NCBI GenBank assembly: GCA_027533425.1
Contig: JAPZUD010000002.1
Location: forward strand, 310,001 to 374,000
Origin: Beijerinckiaceae bacterium
GTDB taxonomy: Bacteria; Pseudomonadota; Alphaproteobacteria; Rhizobiales; Beijerinckiaceae
Length of the DNA stretch: 64,000 bases
Direction of reading: 5' to 3'
The notes beneath the pieces are model-generated. The model was not told the origin of the DNA. It saw only the letters and a program-made list of their open reading frames with translations, and ran no database searches. The position numbers and the translations under genes are program-made. This document shows positions 46,606 to 56,421 of the stretch, piece after piece (the stretch's first letter is position 1; every line of letters starts with the position of its first letter).

Positions 46606-47377
46606 CCGCCATCAGCGCGCGGGTATACTCCGCCTGCGGAGCGGCAAAGAGCCGGCTGGTCGCGGCCTGCTCGACGACCTGGCCGCTCGCCATCACGATG
46701 ACCTCGTCGCAGAGATAGCGGATCACGGCGAGGTCATGGCTGATCACCACCATGGACAGGCCGAATTCCAGCTTGAGGTCGAAGAGCAGGTTCAGGATCT
46801 GCGCCTGAACCGAGACATCGAGCGCGGAGACCGGCTCGTCCGCCACCAGCAGGGCCGGCTTCGTGATCAGCGCCCGGGCAATGGCGATACGCTGGCGCTG
46901 CCCGCCCGAGAACTGGTGCGGATAGCGCGCCACCATATCCGGCTGCAGGCCGACCCTTTCGAGCATGGCCGCCACGCGTCCGGCGCGTTCCCCGACCTCG
47001 AGCCAGGGTTCTGCAACGCCGAGCGGTTCGGCAATGCTCTCGCCGATGCGCATGCGCGGATCAAGAGAACCGAACGGATCCTGGAAGATCATCTGGATCA
47101 GCGGACGAACGGGGCGGATGCTCCGTTCGGGGAGGCCGGAAATCCGTTCGCCGCGGAAAAGCACCTCGCCGGAGCGCGGCTTTTCCAGCGCCACCAGCAG
47201 ACGCGCGAGTGTCGACTTGCCCGAACCGGATTCGCCGACAATGCCAAGCGTCTGCCCTTCTTCCAGCCGGAACGAGACATCGCGCACCGCCTGGACACGC
47301 TGCCGGCGTTCGAACAGTCCCTGCCTCGGCAGGGGATAGGCCTGATGGAGATGGATGGCCTCGAGAACGGGGGTCAT
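46538..47377 (-). CDS. Peptide ABC transporter ATP-binding protein (DppF/OppF-like)
   Basis: 279 residues from the ATG at 47377, which overlaps the preceding stop by four bases. Walker [10 protein letters not shown], the [24 protein letters not shown] segment, signature SGGQRQRI, Walker [14 protein letters not shown] and ISHDLAVI are intact. Its C-terminus is unusually short: it lacks the C-terminal Cys-rich Fe-S motif seen in many DppF proteins. It converges into zigA with a 68-base overlap. Confidence 0.93.
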   Translation of the reverse strand: MTPVLEAIHLHQAYPLPRQGLFERRQRVQAVRDVSFRLEEGQTLGIVGESGSGKSTLARLLVALEKPRSGEVLFRGERISGLPERSIRPVRPLIQMIFQDPFGSLDPRMRIGESIAEPLGVAEPWLEVGERAGRVAAMLERVGLQPDMVARYPHQFSGGQRQRIAIARALITKPALLVADEPVSALDVSVQAQILNLLFDLKLEFGLSMVVISHDLAVIRYLCDEVIVMASGQVVEQAATSRLFAAPQAEYTRALMAAMPLLPDARPETDPAGGDISPG

Positions 47378-48318
47378 GCCGGGGCAGGCTCCGCGTGGTG
47401 GCAATGGAGCGCCGTCAACCCCGTACGCAGCGGCGGCGGCATTTCGGCACAGCGCGTATCGCCGAGGGCGCATCGCCCGGCAAAGGGGCAGCCCGGCGGC
47501 AGGCGGGAAAGATCGGGCACCTGCCCGGGAATCGGCCGGAGGCGCCCGGTATGGGCATTGCCGCGCGGGATCGCGGCCATCAGGCCCTGCGTGTAGGGAT
47601 GGGACGGCCGACCGATCACATGGCGGGTTGGACCGCTTTCCATGGCGAGCCCGCCATAGAGCACGAGGGCGCGGTCTGCCATGGCATGGATCACCGAGAG
47701 ATCGTGGCTGATGAAGATCATCGCCATGCCGGTCTCGTCCCGGATCTCGCGCAGCAGCGCGAGGATCTCGACCTGGAGCGAGACATCGAGCGCCGAGGTC
47801 GGCTCATCGGCGATCAGGAGGGCCGGCCGGCAGGCGATCGCCATGGCGATCATCGCCCGCTGGCGCTGCCCGCCGGAAAGCTCATGCGGGTAGGAGCGTG
47901 CCCTTCGCACCGGGTCCGGCAGGCCGACCCGCTCCATCAGCCGGATGGCCTCCTCGCGCGCAGCGCGCGGCGCCATCAGGCCATGCAGGACAAGCCCCTC
48001 CGCGATCTGCGCCCCGACGCTGAGGACCGGGTTCAGCGCGGTCATCGGCTCCTGGAAGATCATCGCCATCGCGCGGCCGCGCAGGCGGCAGAGATCGGCA
48101 TCGGCAAGGCCGAGCAATTCGTGACCGTCGAGGCGGATGCTGCCCGAGGCAACAAAGCCCGGCGGCAGCAGGCCCATTAGGGCAAGCGCGGTCATGGACT
48201 TGCCCGAGCCGGATTCCCCGACAAGGCCCAGCGTCTCTCCCGGGGCAAGATCGAGCGAAAGGTTCCGGAGAACAGGCCGGCCGCGGAAGCTGACAGAGAG
48301 ATCGCGCAGGACCAGCAT
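47374..48318 (-). CDS. Peptide ABC transporter ATP-binding protein (DppD/OppD-like)
   Basis: 314 residues. Walker [34 protein letters not shown], signature LSGGQRQRAMIAMA, Walker B LIADEPTSALDVS and the H loop ISHDLS are intact. The oligopeptide-specific C-terminal domain is present: HPYTQGLMAAIPR, then PGCPFAGRCALGDTRC with Cys residues arranged as in the Fe-S cluster site of OppD/DppD proteins. It heterodimerises with the DppF-like subunit. Confidence 0.95.
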   Translation of the reverse strand: MLVLRDLSVSFRGRPVLRNLSLDLAPGETLGLVGESGSGKSMTALALMGLLPPGFVASGSIRLDGHELLGLADADLCRLRGRAMAMIFQEPMTALNPVLSVGAQIAEGLVLHGLMAPRAAREEAIRLMERVGLPDPVRRARSYPHELSGGQRQRAMIAMAIACRPALLIADEPTSALDVSLQVEILALLREIRDETGMAMIFISHDLSVIHAMADRALVLYGGLAMESGPTRHVIGRPSHPYTQGLMAAIPRGNAHTGRLRPIPGQVPDLSRLPPGCPFAGRCALGDTRCAEMPPPLRTGLTALHCHHAEPAPA

Positions 48319-48319
48319 C

Positions 48320-49144
48320 TCAGCGCTCCTTCATGCGCGGATCGAGCAGATCGCGCAGTCCGTCGCCGAGCAGGTTGAAGGCCAGGACGGTGATGGCAAT
48401 GGCGAGCCCGGGGACCAGCGCGAGATGCGGCGCGGTGGCCAGATAGGTCTGGGCATCATTGAGCATCCGTCCCCAGGACGGGTTCGGCGGCTGGGTGCCA
48501 ATGCCGAGATAGGAGAGCGAGGCCTCCGCGAGGATGGCGAAGGCGAATTGCGTCGAGCCCTGCACGATCATCAGGCCGGTGATGTTCGGCACGATATGCC
48601 GCCGCATGACCGCTCCGCGGCTGAGCCCCGCCAGCCGCGCAGCGCGGATGTAATCCAGCGCGAGGACCTGCAGCGTGGCACCGCGTGCCTGCCGCGCAAA
48701 GACGGGAATGTTGAAAATACCGATGGCCACCACGGCATTGACAAGGCCGGGCCCGAACCAGGTCAGGATCAGGATGGCTGTCAGCACGGCGGGAAAGGCG
48801 AAGACGAAATCGAGGCCGCGCATCACCGCCTCGTCGATCAGCCGACCGCGATAGAGCGCGGCGAACATGCCGAGCGCGACGCCGAAGACGAGGCCGATCC
48901 CCACGGCGACAAGCCCGACCAGCAGCGCATTCCGGGCGCCGACCAGCACCATGGAGGCAATGTCACGGCCGAACTGGTCCGTACCCAGCCAATGGTCAGC
49001 GGAAGGCGGCCGCAGCCGCGCCATGATGCGCATCGCCGTCGGGTCATGCGGGGTCCAGACCAGCGAGAGCAGGGCCGCGCCGACGACAAGCGCCATCAGC
49101 ACAGCGCCGACCCCGAAGGAGGGATGCCGCCAGGCCGGGTTCAT
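48320..49144 (-). CDS. Peptide ABC transporter permease (DppC-like)
   Basis: 274 residues, about six hydrophobic helices. The N-terminus carries the HDPTAMRIMARLRPPSADHWLGTDQFGRDI motif region of DppC/OppC, and the EAA loop is AARLAGLSRGAVMRRHIVPN. It pairs with the DppB-like permease as the channel. Its start overlaps the DppB-like stop by four bases, and one base separates its stop from the next gene. Confidence 0.95.
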   Translation of the reverse strand: MNPAWRHPSFGVGAVLMALVVGAALLSLVWTPHDPTAMRIMARLRPPSADHWLGTDQFGRDIASMVLVGARNALLVGLVAVGIGLVFGVALGMFAALYRGRLIDEAVMRGLDFVFAFPAVLTAILILTWFGPGLVNAVVAIGIFNIPVFARQARGATLQVLALDYIRAARLAGLSRGAVMRRHIVPNITGLMIVQGSTQFAFAILAEASLSYLGIGTQPPNPSWGRMLNDAQTYLATAPHLALVPGLAIAITVLAFNLLGDGLRDLLDPRMKER

Positions 49145-50091
49145 GCGCGGCCCACCCGCAGGCGCGGATCCGCAAGGCCATAGGCGAGATCGACGAGGGC
49201 ATTCACGATGATCGCCGTGGCGACATAGAACAGGACGAGGCTCTTGATGAGGATCAGGTCATGCCCGCCGATGGCCTGGATCAACAGGCGGCCGAGGCCC
49301 GGCAGGGCGAAGACGTTTTCCACTACGATGGTTCCGGCGAGAAGGAAGGAGAATTGCAGGCCGAGGATCGTCAGCACCGGAATCAGAGCGTTGCGCAGCG
49401 CATGGCGGCGGATCGTCTGGCTGCGCGAGAGCCCCTTGGCGCGGGCGGTGCGGATGTAATCCTCGGACAGCGTTTCCAGCATGGTCGAGCGGGTGATCCG
49501 CGCGAGGCTCGCCGCCTGCGGCAGGGCCAGCGCGATGGCCGGCAGGAGCAGCGCGCGGAAGGCGAGCATCGGGTCGGCCGCCCAGCCCGGGAAGCCGCCG
49601 GCCGGGAACCAGCCCAACCCGATGGCGAAGACAAGGACCAGCAGGATGCCGAACCAGAAATTGGGGATGGCGAGGCCGAGCTGCGTGATCCCCATGATGA
49701 TCGCATCCGCCGACCGATGGGCCTTGGCGGCCGCGAGCGTCCCCAGCGTGACACCGAAGGCCACGGCAAGGCCGAGCGCCAGCAGCGAGAGCGGCACGGT
49801 GACCGCGAGCCTCTCGGCGATCAGGCCGTCCACCGGCACGCGATAGGTGTAGGACAGGCCGAGGCGTCCGGTGAAGAAGCCGCCCAACCATTCGAGGAAG
49901 CGTGCGGCGGCCGGCCTTTCGAGACCGAGTTCGGCCCGAAGCGCTGCGACCGATTCGGGGGTGGCACTGACGCCCATCATCATGGCAGCCGGATCCCCCG
50001 GCAGGATTTCCAGCACGAGGAAGATCACCAGAGCGGCAAGAAGCAGCGTCAGGACCAGTCCGAGAAGCCGCTTGATCAGGAACAACGCCAT
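49141..50091 (-). CDS. Peptide ABC transporter permease (DppB-like)
   Basis: 316 residues, about six helices, with the DppB-type N-terminus FLIKRLLGLVLTLLLAALVIF, LEILPGDPAAMMMG, and the EAA loop ARAKGLSRSQTIRRHALRNA. Residue 60 onward contains the conserved LERPAAARFLEWLGGFFTGRLGLS. It is the first permease of the operon, 22 bases downstream of the binding-protein stop codon. Confidence 0.95.
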   Translation of the reverse strand: MALFLIKRLLGLVLTLLLAALVIFLVLEILPGDPAAMMMGVSATPESVAALRAELGLERPAAARFLEWLGGFFTGRLGLSYTYRVPVDGLIAERLAVTVPLSLLALGLAVAFGVTLGTLAAAKAHRSADAIIMGITQLGLAIPNFWFGILLVLVFAIGLGWFPAGGFPGWAADPMLAFRALLLPAIALALPQAASLARITRSTMLETLSEDYIRTARAKGLSRSQTIRRHALRNALIPVLTILGLQFSFLLAGTIVVENVFALPGLGRLLIQAIGGHDLILIKSLVLFYVATAIIVNALVDLAYGLADPRLRVGRA

Positions 50092-50113
50092 GCCGCCAGG
50101 CCCTGTCGCAGGA

Positions 50114-51604
50114 TCATTCCCAGCGCAGTTCGGCCAGCGGATTGGCGGGAACCGGCCAGTTCGGCCAGAGGCCGGTCAGGCCCTTCCGCGCCACGGTGAT
50201 CTTCGGCAGCATGAAGAGGAAGAGGTTTGCCTGATCCTCGGTGATCTGGCGCTGGATCGTCCGGAATGCCTCAAGCCGCTCCGTTTCGCTGCGCGCGGTC
50301 TTGGTGCGGGCATAGGCCTCTTTCACCACGGGCGACTGATAGCCGAAATAGTAATTGTCCCGCGTGTAGATATTGACGTCCAGCGGCTCGACATGCGCGA
50401 CGATTGTCATGTCGAAATCCTTGTTGCGGAAGACACGCTCCAGCCATTGCGGCCATTCGAGCGGCTCGATCGTGGCGCGGATCCCGATCTGCCCCAGCAT
50501 CGCCGCGACAATCTCGCCACTCCGGCGGGCATAGGCCGGCGGCGGCAGGCGGAGCGTGGTCGCGAAACCATTGGGATAGCCGGCCGCCGCAAGCAGCGCC
50601 CTCGCCTTGGCGAGATCGACCGGGCGTTCGGCCGTGAGGTCGAGATAGGCGGGGTGGTTGGGCGAGAAATGGCTGCCGATCGGGGTGCCAAGCCCGGATA
50701 CCGCCCCCTCGTTGACAAGGCGGCGATCCACCGCCATCGCCATGGCCTGCCGGACACGGAGATCCGAGAACGGCGCCTTGGCATTGTTGATCGCAACGAT
50801 GGTCTCGCCTTCGGTCCGCCCGATGGTGACAGCAAGGCGCGGATCCGCCCGCAATTGTGCGACAGCCTCATGCGCGCCGAGATTGGTATGGGCGTCGCAA
50901 TCGCCGGCCAGCAAAGCCGAGACCTGCGCCTGCGGATCGGAAATGAAGCGGAAGGTCACGGATTTCACCGCCGGCTTCGCTCCCCACCAGCTGTCATTGC
51001 GCTCCAGCAGCAGCCGGTCGCCGCGTTGCCAGCGCACGAACCGGTAAGGGCCGGTGCCGACCGGTTCGGTGGCCGCCTTGCCAACGGAGGCGGCGGAGAA
51101 GATCGTGGCATCGCCCATGGCGAGGCCTTCGAGAAAATCCGCCGTGAAGCTTTTCAGCGTGATCTCGACAAGATCCGGCGCCGGCGTCGTGATCGCGGCA
51201 ATCGGCTCGAAAATCCATTTCTGGGCGTTCTTCGAATCCGGCGCCACGGCGCGCTCGAAGGAGAATTTCACATCGGCGGCGGTCACGGCGCTGCCATCAT
51301 GGAATTGCGCCGGTCGGAGCCGGAATTGCCAGACGAGGCCATCGGCACTGGTGGTCCATTCCCGCGCCAGAGCCGGCACCACCTTGCCGTCGCGGTCATA
51401 GGCGACGAGCCCCTCGAAGATGTTGCCGTAGGTCACCTCGCGGATGGCCGCAGCCGCTCCGCCGGAGGGATCCAGGATCGGCGGCTCGAGCGTCTGGCAC
51501 AGCGTCAGCGTATCGCGCGGCTGGGCTGCGACCGGAAGCGCGGGCAAGGCAAGCCCGAGAGCGAGGATTGCGGGTCCGGCAAGCCGGTGGATGGATATCA
51601 TCAT
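50114..51604 (-). CDS. Peptide/dipeptide-type ABC transporter substrate-binding protein
   Basis: 496 residues from the ATG at 51604 (GGGGAG upstream; a second ATG is adjacent); the longer frame to 51733 lies within the M20 gene. Residues 1-26 are a signal peptide ending VAA|Q. The family-5 solute-binding fold is recognised from ILDPSGGAAAAIREVTYGNIFEGLV, FRLRPAQFHDGSAVTAADVKFSFERA, TGPYRFVRW and DLRVRQAMAMAVDR. These proteins bind peptides, but also opines, sugars or nickel; the adjacent amidohydrolase suggests an N-acylated amino acid or dipeptide. It is the second gene of the operon. Confidence 0.93.
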   Translation of the reverse strand: MMISIHRLAGPAILALGLALPALPVAAQPRDTLTLCQTLEPPILDPSGGAAAAIREVTYGNIFEGLVAYDRDGKVVPALAREWTTSADGLVWQFRLRPAQFHDGSAVTAADVKFSFERAVAPDSKNAQKWIFEPIAAITTPAPDLVEITLKSFTADFLEGLAMGDATIFSAASVGKAATEPVGTGPYRFVRWQRGDRLLLERNDSWWGAKPAVKSVTFRFISDPQAQVSALLAGDCDAHTNLGAHEAVAQLRADPRLAVTIGRTEGETIVAINNAKAPFSDLRVRQAMAMAVDRRLVNEGAVSGLGTPIGSHFSPNHPAYLDLTAERPVDLAKARALLAAAGYPNGFATTLRLPPPAYARRSGEIVAAMLGQIGIRATIEPLEWPQWLERVFRNKDFDMTIVAHVEPLDVNIYTRDNYYFGYQSPVVKEAYARTKTARSETERLEAFRTIQRQITEDQANLFLFMLPKITVARKGLTGLWPNWPVPANPLAELRWE

Positions 51605-51642
51605 CGTCACTCCCCTGCCCTTCCGGGCCCTGATGCTCGAAA

Positions 51643-52959
51643 CTAGGCCGGATTTCCCCGGTTGTGCAACAAACACAAGGTGGTCGCCGCCATCACCTTG
51701 GCTGAGATGACCATGTCGTCGATTCCCACCCATTCATCCGGCTGGTGGGCCAGATCGAGAATGCCCGGTCCGTAGGCGACGCAATCGCGCACCGAGCCGA
51801 AGCGCGTGATGTGCTTCTGGTCATAGGTGCCGGGCGAGGCCACATGCTCCGCCGGGCGGCCGAACAGGGTTTCGATCCAGTGATCGAGTTGCCGTACCAG
51901 CGGCGCATCCGGCTCGGTCATCGTCGGGGCGAAGGTCATGATCTCGCGCACCGAATAATCAAGGCCGGCCTCGCGCGATTTGGCCCGGTCGAGCAGCGCG
52001 ACAATCTCGGCGCGGACCTGGTCGAGATCCTCCTCGATCAGATAGCGGCGGTCGATGACGAGGCGGCAGCGATCCGCCACGACCGGCGCCGGCAGGCCAT
52101 GGAAGGGTTCGGGCTGGCCGCCATGGATGGAATTGAGATTCAGCGTCGCCTGCCGCGCCCCTTTCGGCACGCAGGGCATCCGGGTGACACGGGCGCCGAG
52201 GGCCGGCAGCAATTCCTCCTCCAGCAGGCGCAGGAAATGGCCCATGCCGCGGATGGCCGACACGCCGAGAAAGGGCATGGCGCCATGGCCGATCTGGCCG
52301 CGCATCTCGATCTCGGCCCACCAGACGCCGCGATGGCCGAGGCAGACGCGGTCCGGGTTCAGCGGCTCGGGAATGATGACATGATCGACGCGGCTGCGGT
52401 CGAACAGGCCGCGCCTGGCGAGGATGCCGACACCGCCGAAGCCGCCGGATTCCTCGTCCACCGTGCCGGAGAACTCGATTGCGCCGCGGGTCAGGGCGCC
52501 TTCCGCGAGGATCGCCTCGATGGCGATCATCGCAGCCGCGATGCCACCCTTCATGTCGCAGGCGCCGCGGCCATAAACCCGCCCGTCGCGCACCAGCCCT
52601 TCGAAGGGCGGCACCGTCCAGCCGAGGCCGGGCTCGACCACATCGATATGGCCGTTGAAATGAAGGCACGGCCCCGCTTCCGGCGCCTCGATCCGGCCGA
52701 TCACGTTCATCCGGGGGTGAAGGTCGGTATCGTCCGGCTCGCCCTCGCCCCGGAAGTAGGATACCGCCGCGCCCCGGGCCGAAAGCCAGGCGCCGATATC
52801 ACGAGCGCAGGCCTCATAGGCATCGCCGGGCGGGTTGATGGTCGGGAAGCGGATCAACCGCTGCGTCAGGGCGACGAGATCGTCGCACAGGGCATCGATC
52901 CGCTGGAAAATTCGGGCAATCTGTTCCGGCGGCACCGGCCGGCCCGGGTTTTCCGGCAT
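51643..52959 (-). CDS. M20 metallopeptidase (ArgE/DapE family)
   Basis: 438 residues. The dinuclear zinc site is intact: HFNGHIDVV carries the first His and Asp, GRGACDMKGG the bridging Asp, VDEESGGFGG the catalytic Glu pair and the C-terminal GPGILDLAHQPDEWV the last His. It belongs to the acetylornithine deacetylase / succinyl-diaminopimelate desuccinylase group and hydrolyses an amide in the cytoplasm. The substrate is unlikely to be the housekeeping one, since the gene leads a peptide-importer operon; cleaving an imported acyl-amino acid or dipeptide is the best guess. The gap to the binding-protein start is 38 bases. Confidence 0.92.
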   Translation of the reverse strand: MPENPGRPVPPEQIARIFQRIDALCDDLVALTQRLIRFPTINPPGDAYEACARDIGAWLSARGAAVSYFRGEGEPDDTDLHPRMNVIGRIEAPEAGPCLHFNGHIDVVEPGLGWTVPPFEGLVRDGRVYGRGACDMKGGIAAAMIAIEAILAEGALTRGAIEFSGTVDEESGGFGGVGILARRGLFDRSRVDHVIIPEPLNPDRVCLGHRGVWWAEIEMRGQIGHGAMPFLGVSAIRGMGHFLRLLEEELLPALGARVTRMPCVPKGARQATLNLNSIHGGQPEPFHGLPAPVVADRCRLVIDRRYLIEEDLDQVRAEIVALLDRAKSREAGLDYSVREIMTFAPTMTEPDAPLVRQLDHWIETLFGRPAEHVASPGTYDQKHITRFGSVRDCVAYGPGILDLAHQPDEWVGIDDMVISAKVMAATTLCLLHNRGNPA

Positions 52960-53034
52960 CCGAAGAGGCTCCCTCGCTGCCTGCAGAATACTGCCCGCCG
53001 AGCGAAGCTCAACCCCCTTCCGGTGCAGATCGCC

Positions 53035-53865
53035 TCAGGTGACCACGCCGTAGAGGAAGCGCAGGCTCACCAGCAGCAGAAACACGCCGAACGCGATCTC
53101 CAGCCGGCGTTTCGGCATGGAATGGGCGAGCCGCGCGCCATAGGGCGCCACGAAGGTGGAGGTCGGCGCGATCAGGGCAAAACCGAGGATCGAGACGAAG
53201 CCCAGGGATAGCGGCGGCAATTCGGACAGATGCGGCCAGCCCGCCCAGATATAGGCCAGCGCGCCGGGAATGGAGATCAAAACCCCGAGTCCCGACGAGG
53301 TGGCCACGGCATTGTGGATCGCCTTGCCGTGCAAGGCGAGAATCATGTTGGAGATCGCGCCGCCGCCGATGCCCATCAGCGAGGAGGCGAGGCCGATCAG
53401 CACGCCATAGGCGCGCATGCCGAGCGGGCCGGGCAGGTCCGGCGCGATACGCCAGTCATCGCGGCCCGAGAGCAGCTTGATCGCGTTGGCGCCGGCCACC
53501 GCGACGAAGACGAGCTTCAGCACCAGGGCCGGGGCATAGGCCGCGATCACGCCGCCGGCCAGGACCGAGATCACCACGGGCACGGCCCAGAGCCGCAGGA
53601 CCTCCATCAGCACCTTGCCCTTGCCGTAATGCGTCCGGAAAGACTGGATGGAGGTCGGAATGATGATGGCCAGCGAAGTGCCGACGCAAAGATGCATCCG
53701 CACTGATTCCGGCACGTTGAGCAGCCCGAAGATCTGGTAAAGGACGGGCACGATGACGGCGCCGCCACCGACGCCGAACATGCCGGCCAGCAGGCCGGTC
53801 AGCAGGCCGGCTGCCAGGAGGGCGATGACCAGCGGCAAAAGATCCGAGACGGGAATGCCAAACAT
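53035..53865 (-). CDS. TauE/SafE family permease (DUF81)
   Basis: 276 residues from the ATG at 53865; a GTG at 53886 with GGAAGG before it would add seven. About eight helices in two repeats, each with the family motif: GLLAGMFGVGGGAVIVPVL in the first half and GLASSLMGIGGGAISNMIL in the second. The family exports or imports organosulfur or carboxylic anions such as sulfoacetate; the substrate is not readable. It is a single gene, read away from the tct operon, with whose promoter it shares a long intergenic region. Confidence 0.92.
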   Translation of the reverse strand: MFGIPVSDLLPLVIALLAAGLLTGLLAGMFGVGGGAVIVPVLYQIFGLLNVPESVRMHLCVGTSLAIIIPTSIQSFRTHYGKGKVLMEVLRLWAVPVVISVLAGGVIAAYAPALVLKLVFVAVAGANAIKLLSGRDDWRIAPDLPGPLGMRAYGVLIGLASSLMGIGGGAISNMILALHGKAIHNAVATSSGLGVLISIPGALAYIWAGWPHLSELPPLSLGFVSILGFALIAPTSTFVAPYGARLAHSMPKRRLEIAFGVFLLLVSLRFLYGVVT

Positions 53866-53886
53866 CGCCCTGATTTCCCCAAACAC

Positions 53887-54303
53887 CTTCCTTCCGCCTA
53901 CCGGAACGGGCGCGGCGTGGCAATTCGGATACCGCGCTATTCATTCCGTTCAGAGCAAAGGACCTTTGCTGCGTCGCACAATAAAGGAATAGCGCGTCGA
54001 GGATCGAAAAACGGCAATTTTGTGGCAAATGATGGCATTGCCGTGTCATCGCATTGCCCGGCACATTCTCTGTGAGTTCATCCCTGTCTTCGGGGTCTTG
54101 TATAAATCCCAATACGAAAACTTTACACACTCTTTTTCTCCGCATTTCAGGTCTATATGGCTTATTCATTATTGAATACAAAATTATCTTGGTCATATAT
54201 TAACGCTTTACATGGCCGGCGAAAGTCATTAGCAGCGCATTTGCATCCAGCCCTGCTTGTTGCAAAACTCGCACAAGAGCCGGACGAATTCGGGGGGAAA
54301 TCA
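53887..54303. promoter_or_regulatory. AT-rich intergenic region between tauE-like and tctB genes
   Basis: 417 bases without a gene I would accept. From about 53990 to 54250 it is much richer in A+T than the rest of the window, with runs such as TTGTATAAATCCC, CTTTACAC and CATATATTAACGC that could be promoter elements for tctB. A palindrome at 54163-54178 is listed separately. One in-frame extension of tctB starts at 54157 but its codons are atypical and it lacks a ribosome-binding site. Confidence 0.6.
54163..54178. repeat. Palindrome in the tct leader, candidate operator
   Basis: TATTCA-TTAT-TGAATA, six-base perfect arms around a four-base spacer, within the AT-rich leader and 125 bases upstream of the tctB ATG. 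Its size suits a dimeric regulator of the GntR/LysR or two-component type that often controls tct genes, but no regulator gene is nearby. Confidence 0.4.
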
Positions 54304-54783
54304 ATGAGTCAGGAAGCTCGCCGCCAGCAGGCGGCCCGCTCGCCACAGGACATTCTGGGAGGGATCGCGATGGTCCTGATCGGGGTGTTCGCGTTGTATC
54401 TGGTCAAGGACCTGCCGGCAGCGGGGCGCGTCGGTTTCGCCTCGGGCACGGCACCGCGAATTTTCGCCTATTGCCTGATCGGCCTCGGCCTCGCCGTTAC
54501 CATCATCGGCTGGTTGAATTCGGGTCCGCGCCTCGAGGCGCTGTCGATCCGGGGGCCGGTTGCCATTCTCGGTTCTGTGCTGTTCTTCGCCTTCTCGATC
54601 CGCACGTTCGGCCTTGCCATGACCGGCATCCCGATGGTGCTCATCTCCACGGCTGCGGCGCAGGAGCGCTACCGCTGGAAGGAAGCCCTGATCTTCGCGA
54701 TCGGCATTACCGCCTTCTGTGCCGTGTTGTTCCCGATCGCGCTCGGGCAACCGATTCCGCTCTGGCCGACTTTCCTGAGGTAA
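54304..54783 (+). CDS. tctB: Tripartite tricarboxylate transporter small membrane subunit
   Basis: 159 residues from the ATG at 54304 (GGGGGGAAA upstream). Four hydrophobic helices at about 18-36, 50-70, 80-98 and 120-150 with the TctB features GIAMVLIGVFALYL and GTAPRIFAYCLIGLGL. It is the small membrane subunit that works with TctA in a proton- or sodium-coupled importer of citrate or related carboxylates. Seven bases separate it from tctA. Confidence 0.92.
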   Translation: MSQEARRQQAARSPQDILGGIAMVLIGVFALYLVKDLPAAGRVGFASGTAPRIFAYCLIGLGLAVTIIGWLNSGPRLEALSIRGPVAILGSVLFFAFSIRTFGLAMTGIPMVLISTAAAQERYRWKEALIFAIGITAFCAVLFPIALGQPIPLWPTFLR

Positions 54784-54790
54784 TGCGTCC

Positions 54791-56299
54791 ATGGATCTTC
54801 TCAGCAACCTGGCTTACGGCTTCTCGATTGCCGCGACGCCGACCAACCTGCTTCTGTGCCTGATCGGCGCCCTTGTCGGCACGCTGATCGGCGTCCTGCC
54901 GGGAATCGGCCCCATCGCCACGATCGCGATGCTGCTGCCGATCACCTACAAGCTTGACCCCACCGGCGCTCTCATCATGCTCGCCGGGATCTATTACGGC
55001 GCGCAATATGGCGGCTCGACCACGGCGATCCTCGTGAACCTGCCCGGGGAATCCTCGTCGGTTGTCACGGCACTCGACGGCCACCAGATGGCCAAGAAGG
55101 GCCGGGCCGGCACGGCGCTGGCCATCGCGGCGATCGGCTCGTTCATTGCCGGCACGTTCGGCACGATTCTCGTTGCCGCGCTCGGCAAGCCGCTGACGCA
55201 GGTGGCGCAGGCCTTCGGGCCAGCGGATTACTGCGCGCTGATGGTGCTCGGCCTTGTCTGCGCAGTCGTCCTGGCCTCGGGCTCGGTGCTCAAGGCGATC
55301 ACGATGATCTTCCTCGGGCTGCTGCTGTCGACGATCGGCACCGATCTCGAGACCGGCGAGCAGCGCATGACCTTCGGCCTGCTGCCGCTGGCCGATGGCA
55401 TCGAATTCGTCACGCTGGCCATGGGCGTTTTCGGTTTCGCCGAAATCCTCCGAAACCTGGAGCAGAAACAGAGCCGCGATGTCGTCGAGCAGAAGATCAC
55501 CAATCTGATGCCGACCAAGGCGGATCTGAAGGAAGCGGCGCCGGCCGTGGCGCGCGGTACCCTTCTCGGCTCGGTCCTCGGCATCCTGCCGGGCGGCGGT
55601 GCGGTGCTTGCCGCGTTCGGCGCCTACACGCTGGAAAAGAAGATCTCGAAGAAGCCGCAGGAATTCGGCAAGGGCGCGATCTGCGGCGTTGCCGGCCCGG
55701 AAAGCGCCAACAATGCCGCGGCACAGACCTCGTTCATCCCGCTGCTGACGCTCGGCATCCCGCCGAATGCGGTCATGGCGATCATGGTGGGTGCGATGAC
55801 GATCCATGGCATCGTGCCGGGGCCGCAGATCATGACCAAGCAGCCCGACCTGTTCTGGGGCATGATCGCGTCGATGTGGATCGGCAACCTGATGCTCGTG
55901 ATCATCAACCTGCCGATGGTCGGCCTCTGGGTGCGCCTGCTTCGGGTGCCCTACCGCATGCTGTTCCCGGCCATCCTGATCTTCTGTGCCATCGGGGTCT
56001 ATTCCATCAACAACCAGCCGTTCGATGTGGTGCTGACCGCCTTCTTCGGGCTTGTCGGGTACCTGCTGCTGAAGCTCGGCTTCGAGCCGGCGCCGATGCT
56101 TGTTGCCTTCGTGCTCGGCAAGATCATGGAAGAGAAGCTCCGCCAGGCGATGCTGCTGTCGCGCGGGGATCCGATGACCTTCTTCGATTTCGGGAAGCAC
56201 CCGATCTCGGCGACCCTGATGATCGTGTCGATCATCCTGCTGATCGTGGCCTTGCTGCCATCGATCCGCCGCAAGCGCGACGAAGTGTTCGTCGAGTGA
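54791..56299 (+). CDS. tctA: Tripartite tricarboxylate transporter large membrane subunit
   Basis: 502 residues, about 11-12 helices. The first TctA signature [21 protein letters not shown] is followed by [27 protein letters not shown]; the second half repeats [51 protein letters not shown]. These are the substrate and ion sites of the family. The C-terminal tail is short and basic. The membrane pair is encoded before the binding protein here, an order opposite to the classic tctC-tctB-tctA. Confidence 0.95.
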   Translation: MDLLSNLAYGFSIAATPTNLLLCLIGALVGTLIGVLPGIGPIATIAMLLPITYKLDPTGALIMLAGIYYGAQYGGSTTAILVNLPGESSSVVTALDGHQMAKKGRAGTALAIAAIGSFIAGTFGTILVAALGKPLTQVAQAFGPADYCALMVLGLVCAVVLASGSVLKAITMIFLGLLLSTIGTDLETGEQRMTFGLLPLADGIEFVTLAMGVFGFAEILRNLEQKQSRDVVEQKITNLMPTKADLKEAAPAVARGTLLGSVLGILPGGGAVLAAFGAYTLEKKISKKPQEFGKGAICGVAGPESANNAAAQTSFIPLLTLGIPPNAVMAIMVGAMTIHGIVPGPQIMTKQPDLFWGMIASMWIGNLMLVIINLPMVGLWVRLLRVPYRMLFPAILIFCAIGVYSINNQPFDVVLTAFFGLVGYLLLKLGFEPAPMLVAFVLGKIMEEKLRQAMLLSRGDPMTFFDFGKHPISATLMIVSIILLIVALLPSIRRKRDEVFVE

Positions 56300-56421
56300 C
56301 AGACGCCCTTGCGGCAGCCGGCAACGGCTGCGGCATCGGGCATGCTGGACAAACCGGCCCCCTGCTCCAGCTGAGGGGCCGGATGTCAAGACCAAGACTG
56401 GAACCAAGGGAGAGTGACCAG

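Noticed and set aside
54157-54303. N-terminal extension of tctB starting at 54157
   Set aside because: AT-rich, atypical codons and no ribosome-binding site, while a strong site precedes the ATG at 54304.
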